Of a stretch of DNA of 64,000 bases, positions 40,292-49,187 are shown in pieces. The notes below the pieces were generated by a model that was not told the DNA's origin, did no database searches, and saw nothing but the letters and a program-made list of their open reading frames with translations. Source of the DNA: a bacterium HR11 (GTDB taxonomy: Bacteria; Acidobacteriota; HRBIN11); NCBI GenBank assembly GCA_002898535.1, contig BEHN01000001.1:186001-250000 (forward strand), written 5' to 3'. The position numbers were made by a program, and so were the translations under genes. Position 1 is the stretch's first letter; every line of letters begins with the position of its first letter.

Positions 40292-40311
40292 GCAGGCCTT
40301 GGCCTGCTTTC
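40292..40311 (+). terminator. hairpin between convergent genes
   Basis: GCAGGCC-TT-GGCCTGC followed by TTTC lies 55 bp after the amidohydrolase stop and before the convergent tmk end. It could terminate the plus-strand transcript. It is the same hairpin sequence as at 1949 and 19537. Confidence 0.5.
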
Positions 40312-40326
40312 ACCGATGTCCGGCCC

Positions 40327-41016
40327 TTACGGCAGAAGCCACGGAAACTTCTGACGCAAGGCGGCCTGAACTCTCTGGAATACGGTGTCCGGGTCGGCGT
40401 CGGCCGGGACGACGACGATGCGGTCGGGGAACATCTCGGCCAGTCGTCGGTAGCCCTCGGCCACGGCCTGGTGAAAAGCCGCATCCTCCCGTTCAAATCG
40501 ACTCCATTCGGCCAGCGAGGTCGCCGTCTGGGCCTGGCGACGTTTGCGCTGAAGCCCCAGGCGGGGGTCGACGTCCAAGAGGACCGTACAGTCCGGCCAC
40601 CGTAGGAGACCCAGCTTCTGATGGACCTCGATGAGCGTCTCGATCCCGAAGCCCCGGGCGACGCCTTGATAGGCCAGGGTCGAATCGATGAAACGGTCCG
40701 AGACGACCATTTGTCGGCTCCGCAGGGCCGGTTCGACGACTTCTTGCCAATGCTGGGCCCGGTCGGCTAAATAGAGGAGTAGTTCGGTCAGCGGCGCCGG
40801 GCCGGTCGCCGGCGGGGGTGGGGGTTGCAGGAGAATACGCCGGAATTGCTCTCCCAGGGACGTGCCGCCGGGCTCTCGGGTCAGGACGACGGGCCAACCG
40901 GCTTGGCGGAGGGCCTCGGCCAGGCGTCGGGCCTGGGTCGTCTTGCCGGAGCCGTCCACGCCCTCAAACGAGATCAGCAATCCGACTCGGTCCTCAGGCC
41001 GTCTCTGAAGCGGCAC
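40327..41016 (-). CDS. tmk: thymidylate kinase
   Basis: A 229-residue cytoplasmic kinase converting dTMP to dTDP for DNA synthesis. P-loop FEGVDGSGKTTQARRLAEAL, LTREPGGTSLGEQFR, the DR motif VVSDRFIDSTLAYQG and VLLDVDPRLGLQRK are present. The start codon is GTG (41016) with AGGAG 9 bp upstream. It is divergent from rsmB; a TATAAT box lies on the minus strand at 41054-41049 but lacks a well-spaced -35. It does not appear to be in an operon here. Confidence 0.95.
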   Translation of the reverse strand: MPLQRRPEDRVGLLISFEGVDGSGKTTQARRLAEALRQAGWPVVLTREPGGTSLGEQFRRILLQPPPPPATGPAPLTELLLYLADRAQHWQEVVEPALRSRQMVVSDRFIDSTLAYQGVARGFGIETLIEVHQKLGLLRWPDCTVLLDVDPRLGLQRKRRQAQTATSLAEWSRFEREDAAFHQAVAEGYRRLAEMFPDRIVVVPADADPDTVFQRVQAALRQKFPWLLP

Positions 41017-41126
41017 GCCGTCCGACTCCTGTTCGATGACTGCCCCGCATTATACCGTTGTCAAAGGGTAGCCGTCCTCCCATCTTTCAGGAGGACATTC
41101 ATCGCCGGCCACCGTGGGGCGGGTCG

Positions 41127-42539
41127 ATGATGCGGAAGCGGCGACGGACTGTCAAGTCGGTCGGGTCGCCCCGAAAGGGCGTCCGCCTTCGGAAGATGGC
41201 CTACCAGGTCCTGTGGGCCGTCGAACGGGGGGCCGATGCCGATACCGTCTTGGAAAACTTCCGAAGCCAGCTCTGGGACCCCCGGGACCGGGACCTCCTG
41301 ACGGAGATCGTCCAGGGGGTCTTGCGGAAGCAGGCGTATCTGGATCACGTCCTGCATGCCCTCACCGGGGGGTCTTACTATGACCTCGACCCGGCGGCCC
41401 GAATCCTCCTGCGGATCGGACTGTACCAGCTCTTGGAGATGGACCGGATACCGCCCTATGCGGCCGTCCATGCGACCGTCGAGGTCTCCCGGCATATCAG
41501 CGGCGTTTCGACCAAGCTCGTCAACGCCGTCCTCCGGAAGGCCGTCGGCCTGAACGGACGGTCGCTCCTTCCCGACCGGGCCCAGGACCCCATCCGCTAC
41601 CTGGCCGTTCGGTATTCTTTCCCCCAATGGATGGTCCGCCGGTGGGTCGAATGGTGGGGCGAAGCCAAGGCGGAGGCCGTCCTGCAGGCCCTCCAGGCCC
41701 GGCCCGTGCTGTACATCCGGCGGCATCTGCCCGTGCCCGACGAAAGGTTCATCGAGCTCCTACGTCAGGAACGCCTCATCGTGGAACCGGTTCCCGGCAT
41801 CCCGGACTGCTTCCGGGTCGTCGAGGGCCGACCCCAACGGACGCCCAGCTTTCGGAAGGGCTACTTCGCTATCCAGGACGCGACCTCACAAATCGTGAGC
41901 CTCCTCGTGCGGGTCCGCCCCGGCGAGACCTTGCTGGATGCCTGCGCGGCACCCGGGAACAAGACGACCCGGTTCCTCCAGCAGATGGACTATCGGGGCA
42001 CGGTCGTCGTCGCCGACGTCTCCCCTGCCCGACTCCGCGAGACCCTGGAAAACCTTCGGCGATGGCTCCAACGAGAACGGCTTTCGGACGCGAACCTTCG
42101 GGTCCTACCCATCGTCGGCGACATGAGAACACCACCCCTACGGCCGGACGTGCTCTTTGACTGGGTCGTCGTCGATGCGCCCTGCTCCAACCTGGGGGTC
42201 GCCCATCGTCACCCGGAGCTGAAGTGGCGCCTTCGGCCGGAGGACATTCAGGCCCTGGGCCGACTGCAGGGGGCGCTCCTGGCCGGCGTGGCCCCTCACG
42301 TGCGGCCGGGCGGCTTCCTGCTGTACGCCGTGTGCACCCTCGAGCGGGAGGAGACCTACGACGTCGTGGAGGCGTTTCTGAAGACGCACCCCGACTTCTC
42401 CCCCGTCCCCCTGCGGAGTCTTGGGGGGCCGGCCTGCATCGAGGCCTTCATAGAAGACCGGCACTTCTTCGTGGCTTGGCCCGACCGATTTCCGGCCGAC
42501 GGCTTTTTCGGGGTCGTCTTCCGGCGGAGAGCCTCGTGA
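41127..42539 (+). CDS. rsmB: 16S rRNA (cytosine-C5)-methyltransferase RsmB
   Basis: A 470-residue protein. An N-terminal NusB-like RNA-binding domain (residues about 20-150, including AVHATVEVSRHIS) is followed by a SAM methyltransferase domain with LDACAAPGNKTTRFLQQM. The catalytic cysteine pair sits in VVDAPCSNLGVAHRHPELKW and YAVCTLEREE. It methylates C967 of 16S rRNA. The paired ATG codons at 41127 and 41130 follow GGGGCGGG. Confidence 0.93.
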   Translation: MMRKRRRTVKSVGSPRKGVRLRKMAYQVLWAVERGADADTVLENFRSQLWDPRDRDLLTEIVQGVLRKQAYLDHVLHALTGGSYYDLDPAARILLRIGLYQLLEMDRIPPYAAVHATVEVSRHISGVSTKLVNAVLRKAVGLNGRSLLPDRAQDPIRYLAVRYSFPQWMVRRWVEWWGEAKAEAVLQALQARPVLYIRRHLPVPDERFIELLRQERLIVEPVPGIPDCFRVVEGRPQRTPSFRKGYFAIQDATSQIVSLLVRVRPGETLLDACAAPGNKTTRFLQQMDYRGTVVVADVSPARLRETLENLRRWLQRERLSDANLRVLPIVGDMRTPPLRPDVLFDWVVVDAPCSNLGVAHRHPELKWRLRPEDIQALGRLQGALLAGVAPHVRPGGFLLYAVCTLEREETYDVVEAFLKTHPDFSPVPLRSLGGPACIEAFIEDRHFFVAWPDRFPADGFFGVVFRRRAS

Positions 42540-42679
42540 CGTCGTAAACGGGGCGATGGGGATTCCCCTCAGCCCATCCCGCCCATCGGTCCCCATGGGA
42601 GGGCTCGTCCCGCCGTCCCGTGGGCTTGACGGGATGGCCGTCGGCCGGTAGCCTGAAGAGACCGGTCGCCGGAGGCACC

Positions 42680-42922
42680 ATGCGAGGCTTCTTCTTCGGG
42701 TCCGGCTCGTCGCCCCGGAAGACTCCGAAGACCCCGACCCGGGAGAAGCCGGCCCGGGACCCCGTGTGTGGGATGACCCTGAACCCCCGCTACGTCGAGC
42801 ACTTCACGGAGTGGCAAGGCGTGCGATACGGTTTTTGTAGCCTGTCCTGCAAACTCCTGTTTGACCAGGACCCGGACTACTATATTCGGATGCAAGACTC
42901 GGCGTCGGGACCGGGGTCTTAG
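42680..42922 (+). CDS. YHS-domain protein
   Basis: An 80-residue protein. DPVCGMTLNPRYVEHFTEWQ and YGFCSLSCKLLFDQDPDYYI form a YHS domain, a small metal-associated module with a C-G-M motif and a C-x3-C pair. YHS domains often accompany copper or heavy-metal proteins. The first 25 residues are basic and disordered. GGAGG lies 4 bp before the ATG. Role unknown; it lies between rsmB and a ROK gene. Confidence 0.85.
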   Translation: MRGFFFGSGSSPRKTPKTPTREKPARDPVCGMTLNPRYVEHFTEWQGVRYGFCSLSCKLLFDQDPDYYIRMQDSASGPGS

Positions 42923-43012
42923 ACGCCGGGTTTGACAAGAACCCGTTTCCAAAGCCGGTCCCGGAGGGCCTGCCATCGGGCATCCGGCGCCGACGCCTGC
43001 AGGAGACCCGTG

Positions 43013-43990
43013 GTGTGGTTGGGCATCGCGATTGGCCCGACCTTCTTGAAGGTCGGTGTCGTTGAAAACGACCGACTCGTATACCGGGAGGTCTTTCCCC
43101 TCGAAGGTCGAGACTTAACGGGCTTTCTGGATGAGGTCGATGCGGTATATCAGCGGGTCTTGACCCAGTTTCCCGCCCAGGGCCTGGGCGTTGCCCTGCA
43201 AGCCATCCTTTCGTATCCGGAGGGTGTCGTCCAACATGCGCCCCAACTGGCCTTTCTACAGGGGGAACCGCTGAAGTTTCATCTGGAACGGCGATGGTCT
43301 CGGTCGGTCGTGGTGGCCAGCGAGGCCCAGATGGCCGCCTATGGCGAGTATCGGCTTCACCCCGAGGTTCAGCGTAGCCAGGCTCGGCACCTCGTGTATC
43401 TGGCCGTCGAAAACGGCTTGAGCGGAGGCGTTGTCGTGGACGGCCGCCCTTACTGGGGTGCTCACGGATGGGCCGGCACTATCGGGCACATCCCCATCCA
43501 GCCGGACGGACCCGAGTGTACCTGCGGCCGTCGGGGCTGTCTGGAGGCCTTTGTGACGCCGCAAGGGATTCTCCAGCGGCTTCAGTCCGTCTTGTGGCGG
43601 CATCCCCAATCTCGACTTCGGCAGATCCGCTTGGCCAACCTGCGGGTCGAGGACGTCTTAGAGGCGGCCCGCTTTGGGGACCCCGCCGCCCAGGAGGTCA
43701 TCGAGGAAGCGGCTCAGGTGCTGAGTCTGGGGGTCCACATGGTCGCGAGTTTACTGGACCCCGACGTGATCGTCGTCGGGGGAAGTATCGTCGGTTCGAA
43801 CGACTTCTTCGTCGAAATGGTGTCTCAACGGGCCCATGCGTATGGGCCGGCTGAATCGTCGTCGACGCCGCTGATCCTGCCTTCCCATTTAAAGTACTTC
43901 GCCAGTGTCTGGGGGGCCGCCTTGGCCGCCGAGATGGCCCAGACGGCGGGACGGTCATCCCGTCCATCCCGTCGTAAGAAATCCCCGTAA
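43013..43990 (+). CDS. ROK-family protein with altered kinase motifs
   Basis: A 325-residue ROK-fold protein. The zinc motif is intact (CTCGRRGCLEAF), as are GHIPIQPDGPECTC and VIVVGGSIVGSNDFF. The phosphate-binding D-x-G-G-T at the N terminus reads IAIGPTFLKVGV, with no Asp. The catalytic N-D-x-N is replaced by SEAQMAAYGE, with Glu in place of Asp. There is no helix-turn-helix domain, so it is not a standard ROK repressor. It may be a weak or inactive sugar kinase. Tandem GTG codons at 43010 and 43013 follow AGGAG; I chose the second on spacing. Confidence 0.8.
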   Translation: MWLGIAIGPTFLKVGVVENDRLVYREVFPLEGRDLTGFLDEVDAVYQRVLTQFPAQGLGVALQAILSYPEGVVQHAPQLAFLQGEPLKFHLERRWSRSVVVASEAQMAAYGEYRLHPEVQRSQARHLVYLAVENGLSGGVVVDGRPYWGAHGWAGTIGHIPIQPDGPECTCGRRGCLEAFVTPQGILQRLQSVLWRHPQSRLRQIRLANLRVEDVLEAARFGDPAAQEVIEEAAQVLSLGVHMVASLLDPDVIVVGGSIVGSNDFFVEMVSQRAHAYGPAESSSTPLILPSHLKYFASVWGAALAAEMAQTAGRSSRPSRRKKSP

Positions 43991-44074
43991 GGGGCGGGCT
44001 TCATGGGATGGCCGCTCGCCCGGCCGTTCGCGAAGGCCCGACACCCCACCCCTCAGCCCCGAGCGTCAGAGGCC

Positions 44075-46711
44075 CTACCGGGCCAGGCCCCACAGGAGGG
44101 CGTTCAAGACGAACCGGTGGGTCCCCCAGTAGTCCCCCCGGAACATCGGATGACTTGAAATCGCGAAGATCTGGCCGCGCCCGAGCCCCACATACCAAGC
44201 ATAGGCCGTGCCGGCCAAGGCTTCCTTCGTATCGTCCCATACGAAACCGCTGGCCGCCAGCCGGTCGGCCGGGGCGAACCGGGCGACGACGAAGGCCGTC
44301 TCGGGGTCCGGCCGGGCGATCCGATTCCCTTCATAAAAGACGGCGATGTCCGGCGTCTCGTAGCCGCCCATCCAGAAATGGCGGTTTTCTAATCGGACCC
44401 GCAGGAGAGCGCCCGGTACGTCGGCCAAGGGCGGAGGCTTCTGTGGCGTCTTAGCCTCGTCAGTCTTCTTTTCAGGTCCCCACTCGACCTTCATCAAGCC
44501 GGTCTCGGAGGCCCAGACGGCACCACTTCCGATAGCGACGAGGGCGCCGCCGTCTTCGATCCAGAGCTTCAGCCGCTGGACCGTTTCGTCCCCCCAGAGT
44601 CGCTTGAGGACCTGGGGCGAGACGTCCGCCACGATAAGGACCCCGACGTCGGACCAGTCCATCGAAGCCACCATGTCCGTCCGGACTCGGGTGATGGGAA
44701 ATCCGTACACGACCTCCAGGGTATGCCACAAAGCACCCACGCTGTCGGGTCGGGTCCCGGGCCCGACCAGGAGGACGATTCGTTTGTCGGATGGGACGAA
44801 AGCGGTTTGGGGAGAACTCAGGGAGATGCCGTCCGTCGTCCAACCACTATCTAAGGCCAAGAGAGCGGGTCCCAGCCATCGGGCCCATGTCTCCATCCAG
44901 GGTCCAAACTCGGCCGGTTCTTGGGCCACGAAAAAGATGAGGCTTCCCGGCGGACACCGGTTTGAGCCCAGGTGGAGGGGCTTCCGGTTGACGTAGAAGG
45001 GGAAGCGGCGTTCTAAGGCGGAAGCGGCGGCTCCATAGACCCCCAACGTCCGATTACACACGACGTAGGCGTAGGTCGCCCGTCGGAACGTCGAGTCGGT
45101 CGAGTCTGGTCGATCCGCCGGCACGGATTGAAGCAAGCTTCGGTCGGGTCGGCCCGTCAGCTCGACGACCCGCAGGTTCCAGGCCAGGGGGAGGGACCAG
45201 CCGGTGATGTCGTAAAAACCGGGCTCTTCCCGGAGCTCCCGCTGTTCCCGGACCGTCGCCAGGAATTCGGGGTCCATGGGGACCTCCCGGGCAAGCCAGG
45301 CCTTCAGGAGGAGGCGCTGGGCCTGCTGGAGGGGGATCAGCCAATCGCCGGGCCGGACGTCCGACCGGCTCCCCTGCGTCCCGAAGTAGGGGTCCCGGGC
45401 CGTCAGCGCCACGGGCTTCGAGACGGTGTAGACCTCGACGCCCATCCGGCGGAGGCGCTCCAGGAGCCGCTGACGCAGAAACGGGTCGGCGTCGGCCGGC
45501 ACGAGCCACCCCCAGACGTCCTCGGTGGTTTGGAGATTGGCCGTCCGACTCTGGAAGAAATCCCGCAGGATGTCGGCCCGATGCTCGGCGGCCGTCTGAA
45601 GCGTCGTCCAGGCCGTCGTCCAGTGGTGGGCGATGGCGTCCGCCAGGGTCAGGACGGTCCCGTCCGACCGACGGACCCGTACGCCCCGGGCCGAGGCCTG
45701 CTCGTAGGTCATCCCGATGGCCCCGTTCAGGGCCGGGAAGCTGTCCCCGTAGCCGGGGTAGTACGTATCGAACCATTCCCGGGTGAAGTACCGCCAGCCC
45801 TTCTGCTCGAAGGCCCGGGCGTTCGCCTGGCCGAATCGCTCCCACCACGTCCGCAGGGTCGGCGGAAGCCAGGGGATGATCGGGCGGGTCGGCGGCGGGA
45901 AGAAGTACGTCTCGTCCCGGCCCATCTCGTGAAAGTCGACGAAGACCTGCGGCGGGTGCCGGACGTAGGCGGCGACACGGGCCTGGGATTCCACTTGCGT
46001 CTGAAACAGCCAGTCCCGGTTCAGGTCGTACAGAAAGTGATTGAATCGGCCGGAGGGCCATTCCTCGGTGTGCTCGGTCGCCCAGGGGGATTCGTCCGGC
46101 TGACGACCCATCTGGGCCCGCACGTGCTGGACAAACCGACTCCGACCGTCCGGATTCTGGACGGGGTCGATGACGAGGACGACCCGCTCCAGGACCTGCT
46201 GGACCTCGGCTCTCTCCGAGGCCACCAGGAAATAGGCCAGGGCCAGGGCGGCCTCCGTACTCGAGTGTTCGTTGCCGTGGATGCTGAACCCGAACCAAAC
46301 GAGCAGGGGCAGGCCCTCCGAGAGCCAGGCGTCCAGGTCTTCTCGGCGGACCTGAACCGGATTCCAGAGGTCCCGCCAGCGGCGTTGCCACGTCTCGAGC
46401 CGGGCCAGGTTCTCCGGCGTGCTGACCCAGGCCAGCCGAAGGGGCCGTCCCTCGAAGGTCCGCCCGTAGGTTTCGAGTCGAATCCGTGGGGACGCCTGGG
46501 CGAGGGCCTCCAGATAGTGGAAGGCTTCCTCCGGCGTGATGGGTCGCTCGCCGAAGGGAAAACCCAGGACCCGGTCCGGGGTCGGCACGTCGGGTCGGTA
46601 AGAGCCCTCGGGCAGGGGAAAACCAAAGGGCTGGAGAGCGGGGGACATCGCCGCCGCCCCTCCGACGACAAGAATGGTCAGCAAGGTCCAATGAATCCAA
46701 CGGCTCATCAT
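44075..46711 (-). CDS. exported M14-family zinc carboxypeptidase-like protein
   Basis: An 878-residue protein with an N-terminal signal (WTLLTILVVGGAAAMSPA). The M14 metal site is visible: H145-x-x-E148 in FSIHGNEHSS, D-P-V-Q-N-P-D-G-R, and the later ligand His in FVDFHEMGRD. ALNGAIGMTYEQAS holds the general base region (T-Y-E). The large C-terminal half includes VGVLIVADVSPQVLKRLWGD, a glutamine-amidotransferase-like Rossmann segment. It probably trims peptides or cell-wall stems in the periplasm. It is monocistronic. The DNA is open in other frames over most of its length. Confidence 0.9.
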   Translation of the reverse strand: MMSRWIHWTLLTILVVGGAAAMSPALQPFGFPLPEGSYRPDVPTPDRVLGFPFGERPITPEEAFHYLEALAQASPRIRLETYGRTFEGRPLRLAWVSTPENLARLETWQRRWRDLWNPVQVRREDLDAWLSEGLPLLVWFGFSIHGNEHSSTEAALALAYFLVASERAEVQQVLERVVLVIDPVQNPDGRSRFVQHVRAQMGRQPDESPWATEHTEEWPSGRFNHFLYDLNRDWLFQTQVESQARVAAYVRHPPQVFVDFHEMGRDETYFFPPPTRPIIPWLPPTLRTWWERFGQANARAFEQKGWRYFTREWFDTYYPGYGDSFPALNGAIGMTYEQASARGVRVRRSDGTVLTLADAIAHHWTTAWTTLQTAAEHRADILRDFFQSRTANLQTTEDVWGWLVPADADPFLRQRLLERLRRMGVEVYTVSKPVALTARDPYFGTQGSRSDVRPGDWLIPLQQAQRLLLKAWLAREVPMDPEFLATVREQRELREEPGFYDITGWSLPLAWNLRVVELTGRPDRSLLQSVPADRPDSTDSTFRRATYAYVVCNRTLGVYGAAASALERRFPFYVNRKPLHLGSNRCPPGSLIFFVAQEPAEFGPWMETWARWLGPALLALDSGWTTDGISLSSPQTAFVPSDKRIVLLVGPGTRPDSVGALWHTLEVVYGFPITRVRTDMVASMDWSDVGVLIVADVSPQVLKRLWGDETVQRLKLWIEDGGALVAIGSGAVWASETGLMKVEWGPEKKTDEAKTPQKPPPLADVPGALLRVRLENRHFWMGGYETPDIAVFYEGNRIARPDPETAFVVARFAPADRLAASGFVWDDTKEALAGTAYAWYVGLGRGQIFAISSHPMFRGDYWGTHRFVLNALLWGLAR

Positions 46712-46740
46712 GCCTGCCCTAACCGGGAAGCGCTCTCATA

Positions 46741-46796
46741 AATCCGACCATAGACCCATAGACCACAGACCATAGGCCGGCTTGGGCCCAGGGGGT
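46741..46796. repeat. third heptamer element, inverted, one arm lost
   Basis: ATAAATCCGACCATAGACCC, ATAGACCACAGACCATAGG, then CCGGCTTGGGCCCAGGGGG, the reverse complement of the 6496-6514 spacer. No right arm follows. Confidence 0.7.
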
Positions 46797-46867
46797 CTCC
46801 TCATCTTGAGGGGATGGCTTGTGGAATCCATCGGGCTCTGTTGGACATCCCTGAGCCATCGTCTCAA

Positions 46868-46990
46868 AGCCCCTGAGGCGTCCATCCCATCCAAACGCCG
46901 GGCGTCATCCCGGCGTCCCTCGGTCCCGGCGCCGCCGGTGACGGCGGCGTCCATCCCGTCCGGACGCCGGCATGACGACCGGCGTCCGCC
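46868..46990. repeat. array of three hairpins
   Basis: ACGCCGGG-CGTCAT-CCCGGCGT, CGCCGCC-GGTGAC-GGCGGCG and GACGCCGG-CATGACGA-CCGGCGTC, separated by CCATCCCRTCC-like linkers. Stems differ from the 9.3/47.2-kb arrays, while the first loop is the same CGTCAT. Confidence 0.75.
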
Positions 46991-47109
46991 CCCTGTGTCG
47001 GCGGGCCCAGGGCCTCCGGGCCTCTCCAGAAGCCTGAAGAGGATATCGACAGAGCCAATCCATCCCAAGTCCCTCTCTTATAGCAGAGCTGTTCGGTCAG
47101 GAGAAATGC

Positions 47110-47345
47110 GGCTCCCATCCGGAAAACGGTAGCCCGGCGATCTCGACTTTTCAAGCTTGTTAAGGATGACACCGCCATCCCTGGCGGTGTTCAGAGGGGA
47201 TATGACACCGCCATGACGGGCGGTGTTCAGATGGGATCGACCCGGCCAGGACGGGCGGTTCACGAAGATGACGCCCGCAGGACGGCGGGCTCTCTACGGA
47301 AGCCACCGGCATGACGGCCGGTGTGCCGGGGATAGACGCCCGTCG
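47110..47345. repeat. hairpin array, inverted copy of 9300-9480
   Basis: It contains ACACCGCCATCCCTGGCGGT, ACACCGCCATGACGGGCGGT, an imperfect CCCGGCCAGGACGGGCGG, GCCCGCAGGACGGCGGGC and CACCGGCATGACGGCCGGTG. Flanks match on both sides, including TCAAGCTTGTTAAGGATGAC. The order of the two CACCGCC hairpins is swapped relative to the 9.3-kb copy. Confidence 0.85.
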
Positions 47346-47356
47346 CCCGACCGGCC

Positions 47357-47430
47357 CATCGGCCGACCTGCCGACTGCCCATCTGCCTATCTGCCGACCT
47401 GCCGACCTGCCCACCTGCCCATCTGCCGAG
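47357..47430. repeat. 8-bp tandem repeat array (inverted GCAGGTGG family)
   Basis: About nine units of the GCCGACCT / GCCCATCT / GCCTATCT type, one of them a base short, directly follow the hairpin array, mirroring 9234-9288. Confidence 0.85.
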
Positions 47431-47661
47431 GGTCATTTACGGCTCATGGATGAGGCCCGGTGCGGAGAGTTCGCATTGTAGTCACGTCGGGAGGCCGTTG
47501 TAAAGTCGGACGTAAGCTGACCGGTTGGGCGAAAAGTGTCATACGCTCAGGGATAAGGGGGGCAACGGCCACGTCGGGGATGAGACCCCCTCCGGGAATA
47601 AACGGCTGGTTCAGGGACTCTTGTTAAGAAGGGATTTGCATGCCCATCGGGGAGGTAAGCC

Positions 47662-49026
47662 ATGGCTTATCGGCGTGTCCTGTTCACCGGACTGTTCTTG
47701 GGTGTCTTCCTGGGCGGCTGGGCCTGGGCCCAGGGACAGGTCCATAAGGTCTCCATCAATGACAAGCGCCCGTGGTTTACGCCCAACAATCTGCGCGTGA
47801 ACGTCGGCGACACCGTCGAGTGGAGTAACGTCTCGGCCGGCTGGCATCGGATGGCCGACGTCGGCGGGGCTTTTCTGTCGAAGACCCTGGCGCCCGGCGA
47901 GACGTTCCGGTTCACCTTCACGAAACCGGGGGTTTATGACGTCCGTTGTCTGACCCATCCGGTCTACATGCGGATGAAGGTCTTCGTCGGCGTCGACGAT
48001 GCCACCTGGCAGAAGGAGCAGTACCGGATCCCGACGCCCACGAAGGTCCCGCCTCCGAATGCCAAGGGTGAGCCCGGCGATGAGGTGTGGGTCTGCGCCC
48101 AGTTCTCCGATACCGTTCAGGTCATCGACCCCGCCAGCAATCGCGTTCGTCAGGCCATCCGCGTGGAAGGCGACCCGCATAACATCTGGCCGTCTGAGGA
48201 CGGCAAGTACATGTATGTCACGAGCTGGCACCGGGATTACGTCACGGTCATCGACGCTCAGGCCAAGCGGGTCGTCCGGTCCCTGAAGGTCGGTCCCAAC
48301 TGCGCCCACGTCATGTACGACCCCAACGACCCCAACGTGGTCTTTGCCACGATTCAGGGGGCTGACTACATCGTTAAGTTCGACCGGGAAGCCGGGAAGG
48401 TCCTGAAGACCTACAAGATGCCTCGGGAAGCGCCCCACGGCTTCTGGTTTACCCCCAAGGGGAAGGGTCACTACGTGTTGGTTCCCCACACAGTCCCGGC
48501 GGGCGGCGTCACGATCGTGAACCTGGATACGGACAAAGTGGCGTTGGTCGAGACGGGCGTCTTGTCGGTGGCCGTCGGGATCACGCCGGACGGCAAGAAG
48601 GCCTACGTCGCCAATGCGCTATCGGGAACGGTCTCGGTCGTGGACATCCCCAACGCTAAAAAGATCAAGGACATTCAGGTCGGCCCGGGCGTCATCCAGC
48701 TTCCCGTCGACCCGACGGGCAAGTACGTCGTCGCCGCCGTCGGCGGGACGGGTGAGGCCGTCGTCATCGATACGGCCAAGGACGAGGTCATCAAGCGGAT
48801 CCCCAGTGGCCAGAGCCCCCACGGCGTCGCCTACAGTCATAATGGCAAGTACGCCTGGGTGACCAACGAGTTCGACGACCACGTGACCCGCATCACGATG
48901 GGCACCTGGGAGACCGTCAAGATTCCGCTCCTGCGGGCGCCTTACACGGGCGGCAACGGCATCACGTCCCTGACGGCCCGTTTCATGATCAGCCCGCCCG
49001 CTCCCAAGGTCGCTGGAATCCCTTAA
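47662..49026 (+). CDS. blue-copper (cupredoxin) domain fused to YVTN beta-propeller
   Basis: A 454-residue exported protein. A signal peptide (LFTGLFLGVFLGGWAWAQG) is followed by a cupredoxin domain with type-1 copper ligands H62, C96, H99 and M103 (C-x2-H-x3-M in RCLTHPVYMRM). A seven-bladed YVTN propeller follows from about residue 140 (VIDPASNRVRQAI, YVANALSGTVSVVDI, YAWVTNEFDDHVTRI). It probably carries or senses electrons in the periplasm next to the cbb3 oxidase genes downstream. GGGGAGGT precedes the ATG. No enzymatic centre is seen in the propeller. Confidence 0.9.
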   Translation: MAYRRVLFTGLFLGVFLGGWAWAQGQVHKVSINDKRPWFTPNNLRVNVGDTVEWSNVSAGWHRMADVGGAFLSKTLAPGETFRFTFTKPGVYDVRCLTHPVYMRMKVFVGVDDATWQKEQYRIPTPTKVPPPNAKGEPGDEVWVCAQFSDTVQVIDPASNRVRQAIRVEGDPHNIWPSEDGKYMYVTSWHRDYVTVIDAQAKRVVRSLKVGPNCAHVMYDPNDPNVVFATIQGADYIVKFDREAGKVLKTYKMPREAPHGFWFTPKGKGHYVLVPHTVPAGGVTIVNLDTDKVALVETGVLSVAVGITPDGKKAYVANALSGTVSVVDIPNAKKIKDIQVGPGVIQLPVDPTGKYVVAAVGGTGEAVVIDTAKDEVIKRIPSGQSPHGVAYSHNGKYAWVTNEFDDHVTRITMGTWETVKIPLLRAPYTGGNGITSLTARFMISPPAPKVAGIP

Positions 49027-49187
49027 ATCCCGCGGAGGGATGCGGAGGCGTCCCCGGAGGGACTGGCCCCGACCCTTCGGTGGGTGCCTCCTTCCGCGGT
49101 CCTTCCGGCCATACGGCCGCCGGGCCACGGGAAGACGGGCATCCCAGGCGGGATTTCAATTCAAACGCCTGCTCCAGGGAGGCGGTC

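Larger units (their letters stand above)
46712..47661. repeat. 950-bp intergenic repeat block upstream of the oxidase operon
   Basis: There is no gene. It holds a half heptamer palindrome (46741-46796), a three-hairpin array (46868-46990), a GTTCGGTCAGGAGAAATGCG element (47088), the inverted copy of the 9.3-kb hairpin array (47110-47345), an octamer array (47357-47430), then about 220 bp of ordinary leader DNA before the blue-copper gene, with a weak promoter-like TTGTAG-17-TGTAAA at 47476-47504. Confidence 0.75.

Noticed and set aside
41049-41064. TTGACA next to TATAAT upstream of tmk as a complete promoter
   Set aside because: The two hexamers are only 4 bp apart on the minus strand, so they cannot form one sigma-70 promoter.
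45054-46741. Very long open frames on both strands over the M14 peptidase gene
   Set aside because: Side effect of high GC3 codon use. Only the 878-residue frame has a signal peptide, zinc motifs and normal composition.
47110-47345. Integron attC array
   Set aside because: Hairpins are too short, have no cassette ORFs between them, and no integrase is nearby.
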